Shown here piece after piece: positions 55,234 to 64,000 of a stretch of 64,000 nucleotides of DNA (its first letter is position 1; each line of letters starts with the position of its first letter). The stretch is from Bradyrhizobium yuanmingense. GTDB taxonomy: Bacteria; Pseudomonadota; Alphaproteobacteria; Rhizobiales; Xanthobacteraceae. The stretch covers positions 550,092 through 614,091 of the forward strand of contig NZ_FMAE01000005.1 of the NCBI RefSeq assembly GCF_900094575.1, read 5' to 3'. Under the pieces are notes generated by a model. That model was not told the origin of the DNA. It worked only from the letters and a program-made list of their open reading frames with translations, and did no database searches. A program made the position numbers and the translations under genes.

Positions 55234-56412
55234 CTAGCTCTCCACTTTGAACGTCAGCCCGGCATTGTCCTGCAGCCGCTTGATCAGCTTGTGCTGCATC
55301 GCTGCGCCCGGCGTCCAGAAGCCGGCGGGAACGTCGCTCGCATCGCGCAGCAGGCAGATGGCGCATTCGGAGATCATCTTCGAGGTCGAGCCGTAGCCGG
55401 GATCGCGGTCGCCGGTGACGCCGGCGCGGACCATGCGGCCGTCGGGGGCGATCGCGACATAGAGCAGGTTGAACAGGCCGTTCTCCCGCTCCTCCTTCGA
55501 CGGCCCCTCGCCCGGCTTCGGCGCGTTCGGGCCGGTCTTCTCGGCATTGGCCGCCATCACGCGCTTGGCGTTGGCCTCACCCTTCTCGCCGGGGCCAGTC
55601 AGCACCATCTCGTCGTAGACGAAGTCCTTCCCGTAGGGAAAGCCCATCAGCATGTTGGAGCGATGGACGTTGCGGGTGTTGATCAGCGCCATCATGAACG
55701 GCGCGGCCCAGGATTGCAGGTCCTCCTCGAAGACCGCCCTGTTGCCCTTGGGCTGCTTCGGGCCGGTGAAATCAGGCGTCAGCGCGAAGTGGTCGTTGAG
55801 GATGGCGACGAGGCTGAGATCCTTGGCGACGGCGTCGAAGGTCGCCTTCGCGCTCGCCGCCGTGCCGCCTGACAACGTGCCGCGCATGTCGCGCACGCGG
55901 CCCTTCACGCGCGGTGCCGGCGCGCCGAACACGCGCCTGGCTTCCTCCTGCACGAAGAAGGTGCCGAGCTCGAACGGCACGGAATCATAGCCGCAGGAGA
56001 ACACGATGCGCGCGCCGCTCGCCTTGGCCGCCGCCTCGTACTTGTCGATCATCTGCCGCATCCAGACCGGCTCGCCGCAGAGATCGAAATAATCCACACC
56101 CGCAGCGACGCAGGCAGCTAACAGGTCCTCGCCGTAGAACTGGTAGGGGCCGACCGTCGTGATCACCGATTTGGTTTGCGCCACCATCGCCTTCAGCGAC
56201 GCCGCATCCGACGCATCCGCCACGATCAGCGGCGTGTCGGCCGGCGCGCCGATCGCATCTCGCACCGATGTCAGCTTGTCGAGGCTGCGTCCCGCCATCG
56301 CCCATTTGAGCGCCGTGTCGTCCTTGTAGTGCGCCGCCAGATATTCGGCGACGAGCTGACCGGTGAAACCGGTTGCGCCGTAGACGACGATGTCGAATTT
56401 CGCAGAGCTCAT
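55234..56412 (-). CDS. Saccharopine dehydrogenase-like NAD(P)-binding protein (trans-acting enoyl reductase type)
   Basis: 392 residues. N-terminal Rossmann fold: DIVVYGATGFTGQLVAEYLA, the AGRSLDKL arm and VITTVGPYQFYGEDLLAACVAAGVDYFDLCGE. SCGYDSVPFELG then leads into the C-terminal domain. This is the saccharopine-dehydrogenase-like family that includes mycobacterial trans-acting enoyl reductases; most bacterial members act on unknown carbonyl or enoyl substrates. The start is an ATG 9 bases after the DUF169 stop. Confidence 0.88.
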   Translation of the reverse strand: MSSAKFDIVVYGATGFTGQLVAEYLAAHYKDDTALKWAMAGRSLDKLTSVRDAIGAPADTPLIVADASDAASLKAMVAQTKSVITTVGPYQFYGEDLLAACVAAGVDYFDLCGEPVWMRQMIDKYEAAAKASGARIVFSCGYDSVPFELGTFFVQEEARRVFGAPAPRVKGRVRDMRGTLSGGTAASAKATFDAVAKDLSLVAILNDHFALTPDFTGPKQPKGNRAVFEEDLQSWAAPFMMALINTRNVHRSNMLMGFPYGKDFVYDEMVLTGPGEKGEANAKRVMAANAEKTGPNAPKPGEGPSKEERENGLFNLLYVAIAPDGRMVRAGVTGDRDPGYGSTSKMISECAICLLRDASDVPAGFWTPGAAMQHKLIKRLQDNAGLTFKVES

Positions 56413-56421
56413 GATCGGCCT

Positions 56422-57204
56422 TTACTTCTTCGCGTAGCTCACGCCCATGCCGGCACGGACGTCGCTTTGAATGCCATAGGGCGGGATCGGATAGCGCAGG
56501 CCGTTCTTCGCCAGCGCCTTCATGCCCTCGATTGCCTTGGCGAGATGCGAGGGCTTCAATGCCATCAGCATCTCCTCGTCCGGCACGCCGCCATAGCGCC
56601 GTTCGGCATAGCATGGCAAGGACAGGCTGGGCTCCCCAGTCTTGAGCGCCCGCCCCCATGAATCGGCGCAGGCGGTCTCGCCAACCACGCCCCATTCGAA
56701 CTTCTTGTAGCCGGTATATTGCAGCCCGTTGATCAGGATGATCATCTGCCCCGGCGTCGCATAGACGAGGCAGATATCGGGAGGATCGAGCCGGCCGCTC
56801 GCGAGCGGGCTGACGGCGAGCGCCTGATAGTGCCCGAACGGAACCACGTCCAGCGCCGCCTGGCGGTTGCGCGCGTCCTCCGCCGTGCCGTGCCAGACCC
56901 CGACATAGTTTTCGCCGGCGAGCCATTTCTCGTCCTGCGGCGCAAGACCGATCACCGCACGGCATTGGCTACCCACGAGATCGTCGGCGGTGATGCCGAC
57001 GGTCCAGCCCAGGCGCGCAGCCATGCTGACGATCTGGTCGGTGGTGTGAATTGCGTTCGGGCGGCGGATCTTCGGGATCGCCTCCATTTCTGCGACGCTC
57101 GCGAACAGCTTCATGCCGATCACGTTCGTCTTCAGCCGCAGCAGGCTGTTGAGATCGGCGACGAGGCCGGCAAGGTCGATCCTGCCCGTACTCTGCTGTT
57201 GCAT
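56422..57204 (-). CDS. DUF169 family protein
   Basis: 260 residues. The DUF169 pattern includes LRLKTNVIGMKLF near the start, the central VYATPGQMIILINGLQY, and ETACADSWGRALKTGEPSLSLPCYAERRYG. The Cys in GETACAD and in LPCYAER are conserved in the family and may bind a metal or cluster. Function unknown. It lies 9 bases upstream of the saccharopine-dehydrogenase-like gene on the same strand, so they share a transcript. Confidence 0.85.
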   Translation of the reverse strand: MQQQSTGRIDLAGLVADLNSLLRLKTNVIGMKLFASVAEMEAIPKIRRPNAIHTTDQIVSMAARLGWTVGITADDLVGSQCRAVIGLAPQDEKWLAGENYVGVWHGTAEDARNRQAALDVVPFGHYQALAVSPLASGRLDPPDICLVYATPGQMIILINGLQYTGYKKFEWGVVGETACADSWGRALKTGEPSLSLPCYAERRYGGVPDEEMLMALKPSHLAKAIEGMKALAKNGLRYPIPPYGIQSDVRAGMGVSYAKK

Positions 57205-57259
57205 GGCTTCCTCCGCGCCGGCGATGGTGCGCCGCGTATTCTTGTTTTGCGGCTTTGTT

Positions 57260-58114
57260 CTAGTCCCTGCCCGGTCCCGGAAGCAACTCGGAGATCCTGC
57301 CCATCAGACGGTAAGCGGTAAGACCGATCCACTCGCGCACCGCAACTTCGGTTCGTCTCAAGCCGTCCGCGCCCATGTTGGTGAAGGAGAATAGATCCTC
57401 ACGTCCTCCCATCCGCCAGTCCACCGGATAGGCCTCGACGTCAAATCCGGCCTTGCGGAAGATCCCCATCGAGCGCGGCATATGGAAGGCCGACGTCACC
57501 AGGAGCCAGCGCTCGCCGGGCTTTGGCGATACCAATTGCTTGGTGAAGATCGCATTCTCCCAGGTGTTGCGGGAGTTACGCTCGAGGATCAGGCGGTCCT
57601 TCGCGATGCCGAGATTCTCCAGGATCGGCGCGGAATAGTCGGCCTCCCTGGCCTCGCTCGACACCAGGTTCGCGGAGCCTCCGGTGAAGACGATGCGCGC
57701 ATTGGGGTAGCGGCGCGCAAGCTCGGCCGGCGCAAACAGACGATCGGCCGCGTGCGCGACGACCGGCGTGCGATGCGCCGCCGACAGATCGGTGTCGACC
57801 GAGCCGCCGAGCACGATGATGCCGTCGGGCGCGCCGCGCGAGGCGTCCCACGCCGGGAAGCGCGACTCCAGCGGGTAGATCAGGAGATTGCCGAGCGGCG
57901 AGAACGCCGCGAGCGCCAGCAGCACCAGCGTGGTCACGGCAAGCCGGCGGCCAAACGCGGCAAAGCGCGTCGCCATCAGCACGACAGATACAATTCCGAG
58001 CTCGACCAGAAGATTGATCGGCAGCAGCGCGACGCCAATGGTCTTGGAGAGAGCGAAAAACAGAGGAGCCTCGCTGGAATGATCGTGCCTGCCATGCGCG
58101 GGCTTGGCCGGCAC
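57260..58114 (-). CDS. YdcF/SanA-like membrane protein (DUF218)
   Basis: 284 residues if GTG 58114 is the start; the exact start is uncertain and the frame stays open much further as antisense. One or two N-terminal helices (LFFALSKTIGVALLPINLLVELGIVSVVLM) precede the DUF218 domain with GIIVLGGSVDTDLS, ARIVFTGGSANLVSS, LERNSRNTWENAIFTKQL and LVTSAFHMPRSMGIFRKAG. Members bind SAM or are linked to envelope integrity. Divergent from the acetamidase. Confidence 0.85.
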   Translation of the reverse strand: MPAKPAHGRHDHSSEAPLFFALSKTIGVALLPINLLVELGIVSVVLMATRFAAFGRRLAVTTLVLLALAAFSPLGNLLIYPLESRFPAWDASRGAPDGIIVLGGSVDTDLSAAHRTPVVAHAADRLFAPAELARRYPNARIVFTGGSANLVSSEAREADYSAPILENLGIAKDRLILERNSRNTWENAIFTKQLVSPKPGERWLLVTSAFHMPRSMGIFRKAGFDVEAYPVDWRMGGREDLFSFTNMGADGLRRTEVAVREWIGLTAYRLMGRISELLPGPGRD

Positions 58115-58195
58115 GGCCTTGTTCGGAAATCCTTCTTGAAAGAGGATCGATCGCCGGGTCAAGCCCGGACCGATCAAACCAACCGGACGCGGCAA

Positions 58196-59137
58196 ATGAC
58201 CCATCATCACCTGCATTCCAGCCCCGAAACCTGCCATTGGGGCTTCTTCGAAGCCGCACTCGAGCCCGTCCTCACCGTGGCCAGCGGCGACGAGGTGACG
58301 GTCGACACCATCAGCGGCGGTCCCGACATGCTGCCTGATCGCGACAGGTTTCACATTCCGCCCGAGATGCACGAGGTTCATGCCAGGAGCGAACGCATGC
58401 TGCCGGGCCACATCCTCACCGGTCCGATCGCGGTCGAAGGGGCCGAGCCCGGCGACGTGCTCGCGGTCGAGATCCTCGACGTGCAGCTCCGGCAGGATTG
58501 GGGCTGGAACATGATCAAGCCGCTGTCCGGCACCCTGCCCGACGATTTCCACGAGACGCGGATCCTGAACATTCCGCTCGACCGTACCAGGATGGTCGGC
58601 CGCATGCCGTGGGGCCTCGACCTGCCGCTGAAGCCGTTCTTCGGCGTGATGGGCGTATCGCCGCCGCCAGCCTGGGGCCGCATCTCCTCGCTGATCCCGC
58701 GCGCGATGGGCGGCAATCTCGACAACAAGGAGCTCGGCGCAGGTGCGACGCTGTATCTGCCGGTGTTCGTGCCGGGGGCGATGTTTTCCTGCGGCGACGG
58801 CCATGGCGTGCAGGGCGACGGCGAGGTCTGCGTCACCGCGATCGAGACCGCGCTGCAGGGCCGCTTCCGCCTGACGCTGCGCAAGGACCTGAAGCTCGAC
58901 TACCCCCGCGCCGAGACGCCGACGCATTACATGACCATGGCGATGGACCCCGATCTCGACCAATGCGTGGTGCGCGCGCTGCGCGACATGATCGCGCTGC
59001 TCGGCGAAACGCGAAATCTGTCGCGCGAGGATGCCTACACGCTGTGCAGCCTCGCCGCCGATCTCCGGGTGACCCAGACCGTCAACGGCGCCAAAGGCAT
59101 CCATTGCATGATCGAAAAGGCGATCGTGCACGGCTGA
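58196..59137 (+). CDS. Acetamidase/formamidase family protein
   Basis: 313 residues from ATG 58196. FmdA/AmdA fold with the N-terminal HHHLHSSPETCHWGFF, VTVDTISGG, TGPIAVEGAEPGDVLAVEI and FVPGAMFSCGDGHGVQGDGEVC motifs, the last being the conserved GD-x-H-x-x-QGDGE signature. It hydrolyses short amides such as acetamide or formamide, releasing ammonia, in the cytoplasm. No transporter or regulator is adjacent. Confidence 0.92.
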   Translation: MTHHHLHSSPETCHWGFFEAALEPVLTVASGDEVTVDTISGGPDMLPDRDRFHIPPEMHEVHARSERMLPGHILTGPIAVEGAEPGDVLAVEILDVQLRQDWGWNMIKPLSGTLPDDFHETRILNIPLDRTRMVGRMPWGLDLPLKPFFGVMGVSPPPAWGRISSLIPRAMGGNLDNKELGAGATLYLPVFVPGAMFSCGDGHGVQGDGEVCVTAIETALQGRFRLTLRKDLKLDYPRAETPTHYMTMAMDPDLDQCVVRALRDMIALLGETRNLSREDAYTLCSLAADLRVTQTVNGAKGIHCMIEKAIVHG

Positions 59138-59337
59138 GCCGCCGCGCCCTTTCCTGACCTGCCGACATCACGCCGCCGCCCGGTCTTCCCGGCGGCGCGT
59201 CGTGGCGTGCCTGATTCCCAAGCGATTCCAATCACGTGACCTTCGGCCCCAGCGCTGATTTGACTTCCACCCCCGAACCTAAATAGAGTCTTAATCGTTA
59301 CTTTTATGTACCCGAGTAAGAGGCTAGCGTTCGGGCC

Positions 59338-59535
59338 ATGGCCACCGAAAAAGCCGAGACTGACCGCATTCCCGTAACCTTGGCGCTCTCGACCATCGCG
59401 TATCTGGAGAAGCTGGTGAGACAGGGCACCCACGGCACCAGCGTTCCCGGCGTCGCACGGACATTGATCGAGGAAGGCATCCGTCTCGCCATCAAAGACG
59501 GTCTTCTGTCGATCCGCGACAATGGCAGGACGTGA
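59338..59535 (+). CDS. Small conserved hypothetical protein (possible ribbon-helix-helix)
   Basis: 65 residues. The layout IPVTLALSTIAYLEKLVRQGT, then a second helix VARTLIEEGIRLAIKDGLL, fits a beta-helix-helix DNA-binding fold, though no exact family match is recognised. The start is ATG with weak upstream site. It lies upstream of GcrA on the same strand. A regulatory role is inference. Confidence 0.65.
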   Translation: MATEKAETDRIPVTLALSTIAYLEKLVRQGTHGTSVPGVARTLIEEGIRLAIKDGLLSIRDNGRT

Positions 59536-59610
59536 GCGCGCTCGGTACGTGAGGCGGACGGATCTCGAGACCGCGGATGGCCGACATCTGCAACCTGGGA
59601 TCGCCGACAA

Positions 59611-60090
59611 ATGCCTGTTCTCTCACCGACCTGGACCGACGAACGAATCGAACTCCTGAAGCAGCACTTCGAGGCCGGCCTCTCCTGTCGCGAGATCGCC
59701 GCCGACATCGGCGTCAGCCGCAACGCGGTGATCGGCAAATTGTCGCGGCTCAATCTGACGCGCGGCCGGACGGTCGACGACCGCAAGGTCCAGGACAAAG
59801 GCCTGGCGCCGGCGCGGATGCGCAAGGCCGTGCCGCGGCTGCAATACGAGATGCTCGCCACGATCTATGGCGAGACCGATGCGCCGGTGTTTGCCGGCCC
59901 AATCGACGAGGCCAACCGCTGCTCGTTGCTGGAGCTGTCGGAGAATCGCTGCCGCTGGCCGATCTCGACGCCGGGCGCAGCCGATTTCTGCTTCTGCGGC
60001 AACACGGCGCCGGACGGCCAGCCCTATTGCGCCGGCCACAGCCGCCTCGCCTACCGGCCGCCGGCGCGCACCCGCGTGATACGCGGCTGA
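59611..60090 (+). CDS. GcrA-family cell-cycle regulator
   Basis: 159 residues. N-terminal HTH: WTDERIELLKQHFEAGLSCREIAADIGVSRNAVIGKLSRLNL. C-terminal zinc-type domain: CSLLELSENRCRWPI, FCFCGNTAPDGQPYCAGH. GcrA is a sigma-70-associated factor that activates promoters with methylated GANTC sites in alphaproteobacteria. Bradyrhizobium carries more than one paralogue, so I do not assign this copy to gcrA itself. Confidence 0.92.
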   Translation: MPVLSPTWTDERIELLKQHFEAGLSCREIAADIGVSRNAVIGKLSRLNLTRGRTVDDRKVQDKGLAPARMRKAVPRLQYEMLATIYGETDAPVFAGPIDEANRCSLLELSENRCRWPISTPGAADFCFCGNTAPDGQPYCAGHSRLAYRPPARTRVIRG

Positions 60091-60114
60091 CGTTGCGGGC
60101 ATCTTGACAACAAA

Positions 60115-60146
60115 AAACCTCCGGCGGGGCATCGCCGGAGGTTTCT
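60115..60146 (+). terminator. Rho-independent terminator of the GcrA-family gene
   Basis: The 12-bp stem AAACCTCCGGCG / CGCCGGAGGTTT with a 6-base loop lies 24 bases after the stop. A short TCT tail follows. Confidence 0.8.
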
Positions 60147-60302
60147 GGAGGCTTAGCATGAAGCTAAGAGCCGCAACTTTCGTATCTGGCTGGCAGTGAT
60201 ATAGCTTAGTAGCTCAAGTAAGTAAATAAGTTTGACGCGACGGAATCGCATGGCTCGCCTTCGTGTTCCGCAATGGCATTCGATTTTCCGAAACTCTTGC
60301 CC

Positions 60303-60333
60303 ATGAAAAACCCCGGCAGTTTCCCGCCGGGGG
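60303..60333 (-). terminator. Rho-independent terminator of the porin gene
   Basis: The stem ACCCCCGGC / GCCGGGGTT with an inner GGGAAACT loop is followed on the minus strand by TTTTTC. It lies about 28 bases after the porin stop. Confidence 0.8.
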
Positions 60334-60360
60334 TCTCCGATCGATTTGCGCGATCGATGA

Positions 60361-61848
60361 TCAGAAGTTGCGCTGAGCGCGCAGCAGCATGCTCACCGAG
60401 TCTTGGTCCTTCAGCTCGTACACGGCCGCCGGCTTCGCAGCGCTGGCAATGCCCGGGCTCGCGATGAAGCCGGAGTACTTCTGGTCCAGACGCGACCAGC
60501 TCAAGTCGGCAGTGAACGCCAGGCCCTTGACCGGGGTCCACACGGTGTTCACACCGACCACCGCGAAGTTGAAGTCCGGATTACAGGTCGAACCGGCCAA
60601 CCCGATTGCGGCGAAGTTGGTGCAGATCAGGGCCTTGCCCGTGTTGCCGTACTTCAGCTGGGCGTAGCCACCGTAGATGGCGCTGGCCCAGTTCGGGCTC
60701 CAGTTGTGGGTATAACCGCCACGGAAGCCCCAGGTCTTGACGGTATCGATGCCGGTACCGGTTCCGAACACGCCGTCGGCGAGACCGGCGAACCCGGTGC
60801 TCTGATACGCGCCGTTGCCGCTGCCGCTGAACATGAAGAAGCTCTGCGGGAACAGGCTCTGGAAGTTGTAGCGGGTCGCACCATCGGTGTAGACGGCCTG
60901 CAGGTTGATGACGTCACCCGCGCCGGTCGGGATGTTCTTGATCGACAAGGCGCCCTGCACGGCCCAGCCCCACTTGTCGGAGGGATGACCGGTCACTTCA
61001 GTCGCGCCGTAATAGGCTGAATGCAGCTCATGGGCCGCGACCGAGATCTGCGCCAGACCCCAGGCCTGGTCGACACGAACCTGACCGATCACCTCGGGCA
61101 TGCGCGTGCCGCCCCAGGCGCTGGCGCCATAGACGCCGGTCACGAACTGCGCCGCCGTACCCGACGACACGTTCCAGAGGTTCGATTGACCATTGTTCGC
61201 CGAGGTCTCGTCCTGCAGCGCGAACGAAGCAGTGATGCCCTGGCCGAAGTCAGCCGTGTAGGCAACCTGGTTCACGCCGTTGACGTGGTTGGAGCCGCCC
61301 GGAAGGGTATCGGGGCCGCCGGCCGGATAGCTCTGCCAGGGAGCGTCGAAGATCGAGACCGTGCGGCCGAAGGTGAAGCCCGCGAACTGGATGAACGCAT
61401 GGTAGAGACCGAGCGAGGCCGAACTGGTCGAGAACGCCGACGGGTTGCTGCCGGTGACGTTCGTGGAGTCGTAGCTGACGACCAGGTCGGCGTAGGTGCG
61501 AACAACGCCGTATTCGGTCGCCGTGCGGGTATCGATGTTGAAGTCCAGACGAGCGCGGCTGTAGTAGTAGTTGGTCAGACGGTTGTTGGACCCGCCGTTC
61601 ACACTGCTCGAGCTGTTCCTGAAGCCATAGTCGCCGCCGCCGCCGAGAAGCATGTCAGCGCGGATGTAACCACCAAACTTGATGCAGGTATCGGTGCCCG
61701 GCATGTAGTAGAAACCCGCGCCGTAGAGCGAGCAGATCTTCACGTATTCGACTGCCTTGGCCTTGACCGGAAGATCAGCCGCCTGAGCTCCACCAACGGC
61801 GATCAGTCCCGCCGCAGTGCCGAGCAAAAGGCTCTTCACCACTTTCAT
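60361..61848 (-). CDS. Alphaproteobacterial porin (Porin_2 family)
   Basis: 495 residues. The signal peptide ends VGGAQAAD (residue ~25), followed by LPVKAKAVEYVKICSLYGAGFYYMPGTDTCIKFGGYIRAD, the fixed start of rhizobial porins with two Cys (38 and 54). The rest is Gly/aromatic-rich beta-barrel with periodic strands and a C-terminal Phe (LLRAQRNF), the outer-membrane insertion signal. It forms a general diffusion pore. A 356-base upstream gap suggests elaborate control. Confidence 0.95.
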   Translation of the reverse strand: MKVVKSLLLGTAAGLIAVGGAQAADLPVKAKAVEYVKICSLYGAGFYYMPGTDTCIKFGGYIRADMLLGGGGDYGFRNSSSSVNGGSNNRLTNYYYSRARLDFNIDTRTATEYGVVRTYADLVVSYDSTNVTGSNPSAFSTSSASLGLYHAFIQFAGFTFGRTVSIFDAPWQSYPAGGPDTLPGGSNHVNGVNQVAYTADFGQGITASFALQDETSANNGQSNLWNVSSGTAAQFVTGVYGASAWGGTRMPEVIGQVRVDQAWGLAQISVAAHELHSAYYGATEVTGHPSDKWGWAVQGALSIKNIPTGAGDVINLQAVYTDGATRYNFQSLFPQSFFMFSGSGNGAYQSTGFAGLADGVFGTGTGIDTVKTWGFRGGYTHNWSPNWASAIYGGYAQLKYGNTGKALICTNFAAIGLAGSTCNPDFNFAVVGVNTVWTPVKGLAFTADLSWSRLDQKYSGFIASPGIASAAKPAAVYELKDQDSVSMLLRAQRNF

Positions 61849-62204
61849 TTAAAACCTCCAAGTTGCTCATTTCACGGAGACCGGACCGTGAGGCCCCCCA
61901 GATCCCCGTCTCTTCATCAAATCCGCTCGGCCGCTTCGCGTTTTCGGACGTACCTGCATTCGCGAGGGACGTGAGCGAACCACCTGCAACGGGACGATCG
62001 AGAACCCCCCACCGTCGGGATCAATATGCCCGCGCCGTTCCGTTAATCAAAATAGTTTATTAGATCAGCTTTGTGGTTTCACTAACCCTGTGGCCGCAAC
62101 GCAACACCGGTGTTGAGCCAAAAAGCCTGATCGGGTCATATTTGTAGTTTTCGTGACACCATTACCCTGCTCTGCACTTGCGTCAGAGCAGAGTTGCGTG
62201 GACT
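61849..62204. other. Divergent control region between the porin and MarR genes
   Basis: This 356-base gap holds promoters for both genes. It has AT-rich patches, one near 62043-62090 (GTTTATTAGATCAGCTTT) and one near 62140. I see no ORF, clean palindrome or transcript terminator. The porin leader of up to about 200 nt could host small-RNA control, which is speculation. Confidence 0.4.
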
Positions 62205-62762
62205 ATGCCCGCCGAAAATGAGCCGGAAAGAGAATCAGCTTGCGGGAGTGACGCTGTGTCCGCGACGAGGAAGGAAGGCGCGCGCCTGCGCACCATCGGC
62301 AACCTGGATATCATCAGGCGATTCACCTGGGAGATATCGTCGATCAACATGTATCTCGAGGAGCTGCGTCAGTTCTGGGCGAGGACGCTCGGCATCAGCG
62401 GACCGCAATGGCTGATCCTGATGGCCATCTCGGACCTCGACAAGGACGACGGCATTCCGGTCAACGTCGTGTCCAAGCTCCTCCACGTCGATCCGTCCTT
62501 CGTCACCACCCAGTCCAAGCTGCTGGAGAAGAAGGGCCTTTTGCGCCGCCGCCCCTCGCCGACCGACGCGCGCGTGGTCCGGCTATCCCTGACCGAGAAA
62601 ACGCAGAAGCACCTGGCGAGCCTCAACGAGCAGTACAAGACCATCAAGGAATTCGTCTTCCAGGAGTTCGACGAGGCCGAGCTCGCCGAATTCACCACCA
62701 AGCTCGCGACGCTGAAGACCCGGCTGGAAAAGGCCTGCGTCCGCCTCAGCCTGGACCTCTGA
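62205..62762 (+). CDS. MarR-family transcriptional regulator
   Basis: 185 residues from ATG 62205 (an in-frame TTG at 62178 would add nine). Winged helix: NVVSKLLHVDPSFVTTQSKLLEKKGLLRRRPSPTDARVVRLSLT, recognition helix around DPSFVTTQSKLLEKKG and wing RRPSPTDARVV. N- and C-terminal helices for dimerisation. Its target is unknown; the divergent porin is one candidate (inference). Confidence 0.9.
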   Translation: MPAENEPERESACGSDAVSATRKEGARLRTIGNLDIIRRFTWEISSINMYLEELRQFWARTLGISGPQWLILMAISDLDKDDGIPVNVVSKLLHVDPSFVTTQSKLLEKKGLLRRRPSPTDARVVRLSLTEKTQKHLASLNEQYKTIKEFVFQEFDEAELAEFTTKLATLKTRLEKACVRLSLDL

Positions 62763-62772
62763 CGGCTCGCCG

Positions 62773-63885
62773 CTAGATCCGCCCCGCGCCACGGAGCCGC
62801 GATTCCAGCCAGTCGAATATATATTCGTTGGCAAGGCTCGGATTGTCGGCATGGGCCTGCGCGGCGCCGGTCTCCGCCGCGGTGAACACTTTCAGCGTGA
62901 CATCCGAGCTGCCGAGCCGGGAATTCCGGACGAGCTGACGCGCCCGGTCGGCCTTGAGCCAGCCGTCCTCCCCGAGCGTGATCAGCACCGGGCAGTCGGC
63001 GCTGGAGGCCATCAGCGGCGCATGCGGCACAGGGACGATGCTGACGTCGCTCATCGCGAATCGGCTGGCGAAAAAGGCCCGCTCGTGCAGATCCCACAGG
63101 CCGCCGTCGCAGACGGCGGCGGCAAGCCGCGGCTCCTGCAGCACCGCGCGCGCCACGAAGGACGAGCCCCAGCCATCGGCGATGATCCCGACCCGCGCGA
63201 AATCGACGTCCTGCCGCATCTCCAGATAATCCATGACGCCGGGGATCGCGCTCTCGAGATCCTGGCGCCGCAATAGCGCCTCGAGAAAATCGTCGCGCTG
63301 GTCGCCGAACAGGTCGAGCGCCAGCATCGAGAAGCCACGCTCGCGCGCGTGCGGCACGAGCTTGAACAGAAATTCTTCCTTGCGGTGGCCGGGCTCGCCG
63401 ATGCAGATCACGGTCGGCGCCGGCTCCTTCCCCGATGGCGCGGGCAGGAAGTATCCCTGCAGCGAGTGCCCGTCGAGCCAGGGTATCGTCACCACCTCGC
63501 CGGCCGGGCTGCGCGCGGCGAGATAGCGGCGCGCGCATTCCTGCATGGCCAGCACGGCGACCCAGCGGCGCTCGTCGGCGGGATCGAGCGGCATCGCTGC
63601 GGCACCATAATAGTTCATGGCGCGCAGCCAATTGCGCTGCGCACTGGCGCGGTGGCCCTCCGCGAACGCGGTCTCCGCGCGCTGCCGATTGGTCTGCGCC
63701 AGCTTCTTCCACTCGCGGTGCCAGGAGCGGTCGTCGCCGCGCTTCAGCTGCCGCGCGATCATCAGGCATTCCGCGATCGTGGCGCCACCCTCCTGGGCCG
63801 CCGCGAGCAGCCGCGTGAACTCAGCTGAAATGTCCTCTCGCTCCGGGCAAAAGGTCCAGTCGTCGGAGAGGCATGCGGGCATCAT
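62773..63885 (-). CDS. Alpha/beta-hydrolase (DUF1100/FrsA-like) family protein, nucleophile apparently lost
   Basis: 370 residues. An N-terminal helical cap (~20-125) precedes an alpha/beta-hydrolase fold with VICIGEPGHRKEEFL and the strand-elbow region VGIIADGWGSSFVARAV (~232-248). In active relatives the elbow reads G-x-S-x-G; here it is A-D-G-W-G, so the nucleophile Ser is Gly238. A late His (AQAHADN) remains. It may be inactive or use another residue. It converges on the MarR gene with a 10-base gap. Confidence 0.75.
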   Translation of the reverse strand: MMPACLSDDWTFCPEREDISAEFTRLLAAAQEGGATIAECLMIARQLKRGDDRSWHREWKKLAQTNRQRAETAFAEGHRASAQRNWLRAMNYYGAAAMPLDPADERRWVAVLAMQECARRYLAARSPAGEVVTIPWLDGHSLQGYFLPAPSGKEPAPTVICIGEPGHRKEEFLFKLVPHARERGFSMLALDLFGDQRDDFLEALLRRQDLESAIPGVMDYLEMRQDVDFARVGIIADGWGSSFVARAVLQEPRLAAAVCDGGLWDLHERAFFASRFAMSDVSIVPVPHAPLMASSADCPVLITLGEDGWLKADRARQLVRNSRLGSSDVTLKVFTAAETGAAQAHADNPSLANEYIFDWLESRLRGAGRI

Positions 63886-64000
63886 TGGGAGCTACGCTCT
63901 AATCGTCGCGTTACCCCGATTGACTAAACCATTTCAAGTCGCCGACCAAGCCGGCGCGCGCGTCATTACAGGCATGTGAGATCAACATCGCTTGAACAAC

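Overview
This window looks like chromosomal DNA from a Bradyrhizobium-type alphaproteobacterium (inference). The evidence is high GC throughout, the gene order tig / tRNA-Leu / clpP / clpX / lon, a glnB-glnA pair behind a -24/-12 (sigma-54) promoter, a GcrA-family cell-cycle regulator, an alphaproteobacterial porin, an Omp25/31-like outer-membrane protein, and several dispersed inverted-repeat families at gene ends. There is no phage, plasmid backbone, CRISPR array or complete insertion sequence.

Layout. 0-5 kb: the tail of an unidentified gene, a caspase-fold/SEL1 protein whose catalytic His and Cys are both replaced, tRNA-Asp, an HU-like protein, peptidase T, and a membrane gene followed by a 24-residue membrane microprotein. 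5-12.3 kb: a heavy-metal efflux operon (small His/Cys-rich protein, CzcC, CzcB, CzcA, CDF transporter). 12.4-16.1 kb: a methyltransferase, an outer-membrane protein made of two tandem barrel units, a small secreted protein and tRNA-Val. 16.2-23.7 kb: a protein quality-control block (GFA protein, lon, clpX, clpP, tig, tRNA-Leu). 23.9-29 kb: a Tat-exported copper-oxidase relative, bifunctional NAD(P)HX repair, then glnB-glnA. 29-32.5 kb: slipin plus NfeD, a broken AraC regulator and a frameshifted REP-associated transposase between inverted REP palindromes. 32.6-44 kb: housekeeping and metabolic genes (glutamine-amidotransferase-type hydrolase, AI-2E family permease, diguanylate cyclase, rplM-rpsI, thioesterase, crotonase, CoA-binding protein, O-acetylhomoserine sulfhydrylase, heme A synthase). 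44-53.3 kb: an exopolysaccharide locus. 53.3-64 kb: a MarR regulator divergent from a flavin monooxygenase with a strong palindrome between them, an oxidoreductase, a DUF169 protein, a YdcF protein, an acetamidase, GcrA, a porin, a second MarR regulator and a hydrolase relative.

How the genes work together. CzcCBA would span the envelope and expel divalent metals, with the CDF protein feeding metal from cytoplasm to periplasm. ClpXP, Lon and trigger factor form the proteostasis block. GlnB (PII) and glutamine synthetase form the nitrogen-control unit. In the polysaccharide locus the PHPT sugar transferase starts the repeat unit on lipid, the GT4 enzyme extends it, the ligase-type protein polymerises or transfers it, and the Wzz/ExoP-like protein controls length. 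Its kinase domain appears inactive, as does the adjacent deacetylase.

The most unusual features are several family members that kept the fold but lost catalytic residues (caspase, BY-kinase domain, polysaccharide deacetylase, copper oxidase, alpha/beta hydrolase), the duplicated double-barrel outer-membrane protein, the RAYT/REP unit, and a candidate orphan small RNA near 4.87 kb. No wholly new multi-gene system was demonstrated.
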